Source of the DNA: Eilatimonas milleporae
GTDB lineage: Bacteria > Pseudomonadota > Alphaproteobacteria > Sphingomonadales > Kordiimonadaceae
DNA length: 64,000 bases
Reading direction: 5' to 3'
Assembly: GCF_003688555.1 (NCBI RefSeq)
Contig: NZ_REFR01000009.1
Span: forward strand, 884,540-948,539
Shown: positions 60,389 through 64,000 of the stretch, one piece after another
How positions within the stretch are numbered: the first letter of the stretch is position 1
Layout of the letters: each line of letters starts with the position of its first letter
Position numbers and translations under genes: made by a program
Notes under the pieces: model-generated
Database searches by the model: none
Told to the model about the DNA's origin: nothing
The model's input: only the letters and a program-made list of their open reading frames with translations

Positions 60389-62383
60389 TCAGGATGTCGG
60401 GCCGTCCCGACCATTGACCCGGCCACCGAAACGGGCGGGTCCGATATGCCGGTCGAGAAAACGGACAGCGGCCTCATAATAGGTCCGGCGATAGGACGGC
60501 TTGCGCAAAACATGCTCGGCCCCCTGAAGGGCGATGAACTCATGCGGTTTTTTCAGCTTCGCAAGGGTGTCGGCCAACTGCCGGCTGTGGGCAAAGGGAA
60601 CATTGGCGTCCTGTGTGGCATGCAACAGCAAAACCGGCCGCTCGATATCCTTGGCGCGGTGAAGGGGGGACCGCCATGCCATTTTCCAAGGGTTCAGCCG
60701 TCCGCGGATCCGCGGCACGCTCAAGGCATGAAAACGCTGCGTTTCCAGGTAGGCAATGAGCCCGCTGATCGAAGTCACCCCGTTAAGGCTGACGGCACAT
60801 TCGAAAAACCGTTCCTGCCGGATCACCGCCATCAGCGCGGCATACCCGCCATAAGACCCCCCCATGGCGCACAGCAGGCCGCTCTTGACATGCCCCTCGG
60901 CAATCATCCACCGCGCCGCCACCGCGATGTCTTTCTGCATGCGCCCGCCCCATTCACCGTATCCGGCGCGCCGCCAGGCATCTCCGAATCCGCTTGAGCC
61001 CCTGAAATTGGGTTGCAGCACGGCATATCCGTTGGCCGTCAGCCACGTCACAAGCGGCTGATAGCCAAGGCGGACCCGGCTGACCGGACCACCATGGATA
61101 AGAATGACGCCACGCCCGGTCGGCCCTTCCCTTGGCAGGCTGAGAAGACCGTGCATCAGGTCGCCGCGCCGGGCGGACCGCCGGGATTTCAAAGGTATCC
61201 ACACAGACCGGGTGCCGGCTTTGGCATATACAGCCGGCTGGCTCAGCCGCAAAAGCCGGTCCCCATCACGGTCAAAGATATAATAGGCCGGCCAGGTATC
61301 CGGCGCCGGAACACGGACCAGCCAGCGCATGCCATCGCGGCTGGCCGTCACAAGCCGAACGCGGTCAACGCCAAGGGCTTTGGCGATACGCTCGTTCAGG
61401 GCCGCGATGTCCTCCTGCCACAGAATGTCACGCGGACCGTCCTCGTCAAGGGTGGCGCCGACCACCAGGTCACTGACGGGGTCGGAAATGGCGGCGGCAA
61501 TATCATACCGTTCATGGGAGGCCAGTTGCAGCAACGGTTCGCCGGTGCGTGCGGAGACCCGCCACAGCGTGCGCGTGTCGCCGGCATGTCCGGACAGCAT
61601 GGTCACCGTCGCACCGCCCGCCTCCACCGTCAGGGGCACGAAGGCGGGATCGTCGAACACATCGCCTTTACGCAGAAGCCGCCAGCCGCTGACGGCGCCG
61701 TCCGGCTCGGAGGACCGACCGTAGAGCCGGTGTTCCCGCCCGACATACGCCTCGCCCAGCGCCACCTCGCCCTCCGGGCTGGCCCACCAGCGCACCACCG
61801 GCTGCCACGCCCCGGTCACTTTCCGCGCCGCGCCGGTTACGACATTCAGGCGGTACACCGCCGGATAGGACGGTTTTTCGGCATCGGACCATTGCAGAAG
61901 AGCATGCCGCGGATCATCCGGCAGGGGCGTCAGAAGAGAGGGCAACAGCGCCTCTCCCTCCGGGTCTTCAAGATCGATCAGGTCGGACAGACTGGCGGTA
62001 TGTGCATCATAGACCCTCAGTCCATACTCCTTGCCCGCCAGAAGCAGACGCCCCCCGCCGACCCATGCCATCCAGCGGACATCCTCCCGGTCCAAACCGA
62101 GATCAGTCCTGGCCACAGCGGCTTCAGGCCCGCCATGCGGGTGGATTTCATCCTGTACCAGGCTGTCCACACGGGCCACCACCAGCCGCTGGTCCTCGCC
62201 GTGCGCGACAAAGGCTGAAACATAATGGCCGTCCATGGACAGGGCGACACCGGCAAGCGGTGGATGCGCCACCAGACGGTCGAGCAGATCCCCCTTGCCA
62301 TCCGCGTCACCGGCAAAAGCCCCCCACCCCGCCGCAAGGGCGCAGAGAAAAGCCATGGCTCTGTCAAACACGGATCGCATCAT
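60389..62383 (-). CDS. S9-family prolyl oligopeptidase-like serine peptidase
   Basis: 664 residues from ATG 62383. A signal peptide (MAFLCALAAGWGAFAGD, ~10-26) indicates export. An N-terminal beta-propeller-like region runs to about 420, with repeated WRVSARTGEPLLQL-type strands. The alpha/beta hydrolase domain has GVILIHGGPVSR, nucleophile elbow AMGGSYGGYAAL (Ser near 510), LLLHATQDANVPFAHSRQL (Asp) and QGAEHVLRKPSYR (His). It cleaves peptides, often after proline. The ATG lies 26 bp after the thioesterase stop, suggesting cotranscription. The frame extending upstream overlaps that gene and is rejected. Confidence 0.93.
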   Translation of the reverse strand: MMRSVFDRAMAFLCALAAGWGAFAGDADGKGDLLDRLVAHPPLAGVALSMDGHYVSAFVAHGEDQRLVVARVDSLVQDEIHPHGGPEAAVARTDLGLDREDVRWMAWVGGGRLLLAGKEYGLRVYDAHTASLSDLIDLEDPEGEALLPSLLTPLPDDPRHALLQWSDAEKPSYPAVYRLNVVTGAARKVTGAWQPVVRWWASPEGEVALGEAYVGREHRLYGRSSEPDGAVSGWRLLRKGDVFDDPAFVPLTVEAGGATVTMLSGHAGDTRTLWRVSARTGEPLLQLASHERYDIAAAISDPVSDLVVGATLDEDGPRDILWQEDIAALNERIAKALGVDRVRLVTASRDGMRWLVRVPAPDTWPAYYIFDRDGDRLLRLSQPAVYAKAGTRSVWIPLKSRRSARRGDLMHGLLSLPREGPTGRGVILIHGGPVSRVRLGYQPLVTWLTANGYAVLQPNFRGSSGFGDAWRRAGYGEWGGRMQKDIAVAARWMIAEGHVKSGLLCAMGGSYGGYAALMAVIRQERFFECAVSLNGVTSISGLIAYLETQRFHALSVPRIRGRLNPWKMAWRSPLHRAKDIERPVLLLHATQDANVPFAHSRQLADTLAKLKKPHEFIALQGAEHVLRKPSYRRTYYEAAVRFLDRHIGPARFGGRVNGRDGPTS

Positions 62384-62408
62384 ACTGGATTCATATAGAT
62401 CAGATGGA

Positions 62409-62843
62409 CTATTCGTCCTTCCCGTCGCCCGTGATACGCCGGGTATCCATATAAATCTGATGGCAAGTCCCCCGTGCCAAAAGCGTTCCATCGCGCATCA
62501 GACGCGCATCCACGACGCACTGGCGCGCACCGTTGCGCACCAGTTCCGCCTCCGCCGTCAACATGTGCCCCGGGCGGACGCCTGCCAGAAAGTCCACATT
62601 CATATGTCCCGTTGTGAAACGGCGGCGACCGGCACAGAGAAAGGCGGTCACGCCGCAGGCATCATCCAGCATGGCCGCGACAAACCCGCCCTGGACGTAG
62701 CCATAAGGGTTGCACATCGACGGTGTGGGGTTGAACTCAAGGCGGCACCGGCCGGCCGCCTCATCGACATCCACAACGCGCCCGCCCAGTGTTTCCAGGG
62801 ACGGAATGATCGTATCCTTAGGCGTTTCGGAAAATTCGTCCAT
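62409..62843 (-). CDS. PaaI-type hotdog thioesterase
   Basis: 144 residues with the single hotdog fold of acyl-CoA thioesterases. Characteristic blocks are NPYGYVQGGFVAAMLDDACGVTAFL (~45-70; an HG-to-QGG variant of the catalytic HGG loop with the downstream Asp retained) and FTTGHMNVDFLAGVRPGHMLTAEAELVRNG (~76-105). It hydrolyses acyl- or aryl-CoA esters. It is divergent from the desaturase across 80 bp and precedes the S9 peptidase on the same strand. The substrate is unknown. Confidence 0.9.
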   Translation of the reverse strand: MDEFSETPKDTIIPSLETLGGRVVDVDEAAGRCRLEFNPTPSMCNPYGYVQGGFVAAMLDDACGVTAFLCAGRRRFTTGHMNVDFLAGVRPGHMLTAEAELVRNGARQCVVDARLMRDGTLLARGTCHQIYMDTRRITGDGKDE

Positions 62844-62923
62844 CTACCCTTCCTATTTTTTAGACTGGTGGTTCCACTAATTGTGAGGCAAAATGTCTTC
62901 CGGGAAAAGGAGGATCGGGACCC

Positions 62924-63901
62924 ATGTCTGTACAAAGCGTAGGCGCCGGCCACGGCCAGGCCGGCAGCACAATGTGGGCGAAAATCAAGCCGTCGGACAT
63001 TCTCGACCAGCAGGAGTCCCACGACCTGCGCCAGCGCAGCGACGCCAAGGGCGCCTGGCTGGTGGCGCACTGCTGGGGGGTGATTGCCGCCGCGATTCTC
63101 CTTTATGGGGTTTTCCCCAATGTTTTTACCTTCCTTTTCGGTCTTGCTGTCGTGGGCGGCCGTCAGTTGGGTCTGGCGATCCTGATGCATGAAGGCAGTC
63201 ACGGCATGCTGTTCAGGACCAAGGTCCTGAACGAGCGCATCACCCAGTGGCTGACAGGCTGGCCTATTTTCATCAATCTCTATGAATACCGCAAACGGCA
63301 TATGGCGCACCATCGCTATACCCGTACGGACAGGGACCCGGAAAACTATCTGTACACGCCCTTTCCGGTGAGCAGACCCAGCCTGATGCGCAAATTCCTG
63401 CGGGATCTCACCGGTATTGTGTTTCTGCGTCTGCAAGTCGGTCTGCTGCGCATGACATGGGGCGAGCCGGCAGGACGCCTGCGGCGGTTCAGGGAAAATT
63501 ACGGCGGACCACTGCTGGTCAACGCGCTCATGGCCGGTGGTTTTGCCGCCCTTGGCCGCATGGACCTTTACCTTCTGATGTGGCTGCTGCCGTTCGCCAC
63601 CACCTTTCAACTGTTTCTGCGCATCCGCAACATCGCGGAACATTCGACCATGCCGGATCTGACGCATCCGCTGAAAAACAGCCGCACCACACTGGCCAAC
63701 TGGCTGGAACGGGCGACCGTGGCACCTTACTGGGTCAATTATCATATCGAGCACCATATGGTGCCTTTCGTCCCCTGCTACCGGCTCAAGGATGTTCACC
63801 GCATCATGCTGGCAAAGGGCTTCGGCGCGGACATGGAAATCCGCCGCGGCTATCTTGAAGTGTTGCGCCTGAACAGCCGTCCTCAGACGCAGGCCGCCTG
63901 A
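62924..63901 (+). CDS. Membrane fatty-acid desaturase
   Basis: 325 residues. Three histidine boxes hold the di-iron centre: HEGSH (89-93), HMAHH (126-130) and HIEHH (274-278). They are separated by hydrophobic segments (VAHCWGVIAAAILLYGVF, LVNALMAGGFAALG and others). It inserts a double bond in an acyl chain or acts on a related lipid substrate, including carotenoid- or hydroxylase-like members of the family. AGGAGG lies 10 nt before ATG. The stop is only four bases from the transposase stop of the adjacent insertion element. Confidence 0.93.
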   Translation: MSVQSVGAGHGQAGSTMWAKIKPSDILDQQESHDLRQRSDAKGAWLVAHCWGVIAAAILLYGVFPNVFTFLFGLAVVGGRQLGLAILMHEGSHGMLFRTKVLNERITQWLTGWPIFINLYEYRKRHMAHHRYTRTDRDPENYLYTPFPVSRPSLMRKFLRDLTGIVFLRLQVGLLRMTWGEPAGRLRRFRENYGGPLLVNALMAGGFAALGRMDLYLLMWLLPFATTFQLFLRIRNIAEHSTMPDLTHPLKNSRTTLANWLERATVAPYWVNYHIEHHMVPFVPCYRLKDVHRIMLAKGFGADMEIRRGYLEVLRLNSRPQTQAA

Positions 63902-63905
63902 ACGG

Positions 63906-64000
63906 CTAGGTTGTGGGCTCATAATTTCTGAGCCAAAGGCGTGTTGAAGCGATTGCGATTGCGGCGAGGAAATTTCTTGCGAGCTTGTCGAAGCGGGTTG
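63906..64000 (-). mobile_element. C-terminal end of an IS5-type transposase (runs off window)
   Basis: Reading leftward from the window edge, the last 30 codons give RFDKLARNFLAAIAIAS followed by TRLWLRNYEPTT and a TAG at 63908-63906. This is the familiar C-terminus of IS5/IS427-group transposases of alphaproteobacteria. The rest of the element lies to the right. The left terminal inverted repeat should begin within a few bases of 63902-63910, directly behind the desaturase stop. Whether the element is complete cannot be judged. Confidence 0.85.

Noticed and set aside
58520..60997. 825-codon plus-strand open frame
   Set aside because: It is antisense to the POT transporter and the S9 peptidase, both of which show clear family motifs; the translation is His/Gln/Arg-rich with no domain, as expected from the opposite strand of GC-rich genes.
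62648..63922. 424-codon minus-strand open frame
   Set aside because: Runs antisense through the desaturase with its three histidine boxes and overlaps the thioesterase in another frame.

Overview
The window reads as GC-rich proteobacterial chromosome, most likely from a free-living and possibly marine alphaproteobacterium. The signs are the cpa/tad pilus cluster in its alphaproteobacterial arrangement, the Kdo-based ABC-transporter capsule genes, a fused cysNC, an LpxH-like phosphoesterase paired with a GT4 enzyme, and an IS5-type transposase end. The order or genus cannot be fixed from the sequence alone. Genes are densely packed, with many 1-8 bp start/stop overlaps. There is one tRNA, no rRNA and no CRISPR array.

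Positions 1-26,994 are a large group-2-like (kps) capsule locus. A partial surface-glycan gene (1-1356, minus) faces a plus-strand run of galE, two PAPS-sulfotransferase-like genes, a GT4 enzyme and two unrecognised proteins. Converging on it is a minus-strand operon kpsF-kpsM-kpsT-kpsE-kpsD-GT2-Stf0-like sulfotransferase. A 650-bp divergent region separates that operon from kpsS, which overlaps an LTA-synthase-like phosphoglycerol transferase. Converging from the right is kdsA-kdsC-kdsB-kpsC-cysD-cysNC. This operon makes Kdo, CMP-Kdo and the poly-Kdo linker, and also the sulfate donor PAPS. Together the genes predict a capsule on a poly-Kdo lipid anchor, exported by KpsMTED, whose repeat unit is sulfated and perhaps carries glycerol phosphate.

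Positions 27,000-45,000 hold housekeeping and accessory genes: a phosphopantetheinyl transferase, an XRE/S24-like repressor, an orphan periplasmic binding protein, small membrane proteins, tRNA-Val(GAC), an N-formylglutamate amidohydrolase-family gene, the phosphoesterase/GT4 pair, a nitrilase, an MscS channel, an M13 lipoprotein peptidase, TypA/BipA, a Pmp3-like peptide, an FAD oxidoreductase, a HisN-like phosphatase and an alpha/beta hydrolase. A candidate small RNA with CU-rich loops and its own terminator lies at 32,368-32,446 (minus).

Positions 45,137-57,103 are a Tad/Flp pilus operon (vWA-TadG, two TadE-like, flp, cpaA-F, tadB, tadC). An extremely AT-rich leader precedes flp and an attenuator-like hairpin follows it. 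The right end carries oxyR with its redox cysteines, a POT peptide transporter, an S9 peptidase, a hotdog thioesterase, a fatty-acid desaturase, and the C-terminus of an IS5-type transposase running off the edge.

Several unrelated 15-, 16- or 21-bp short tandem repeats sit at gene ends, in N-terminal coding segments and between genes.
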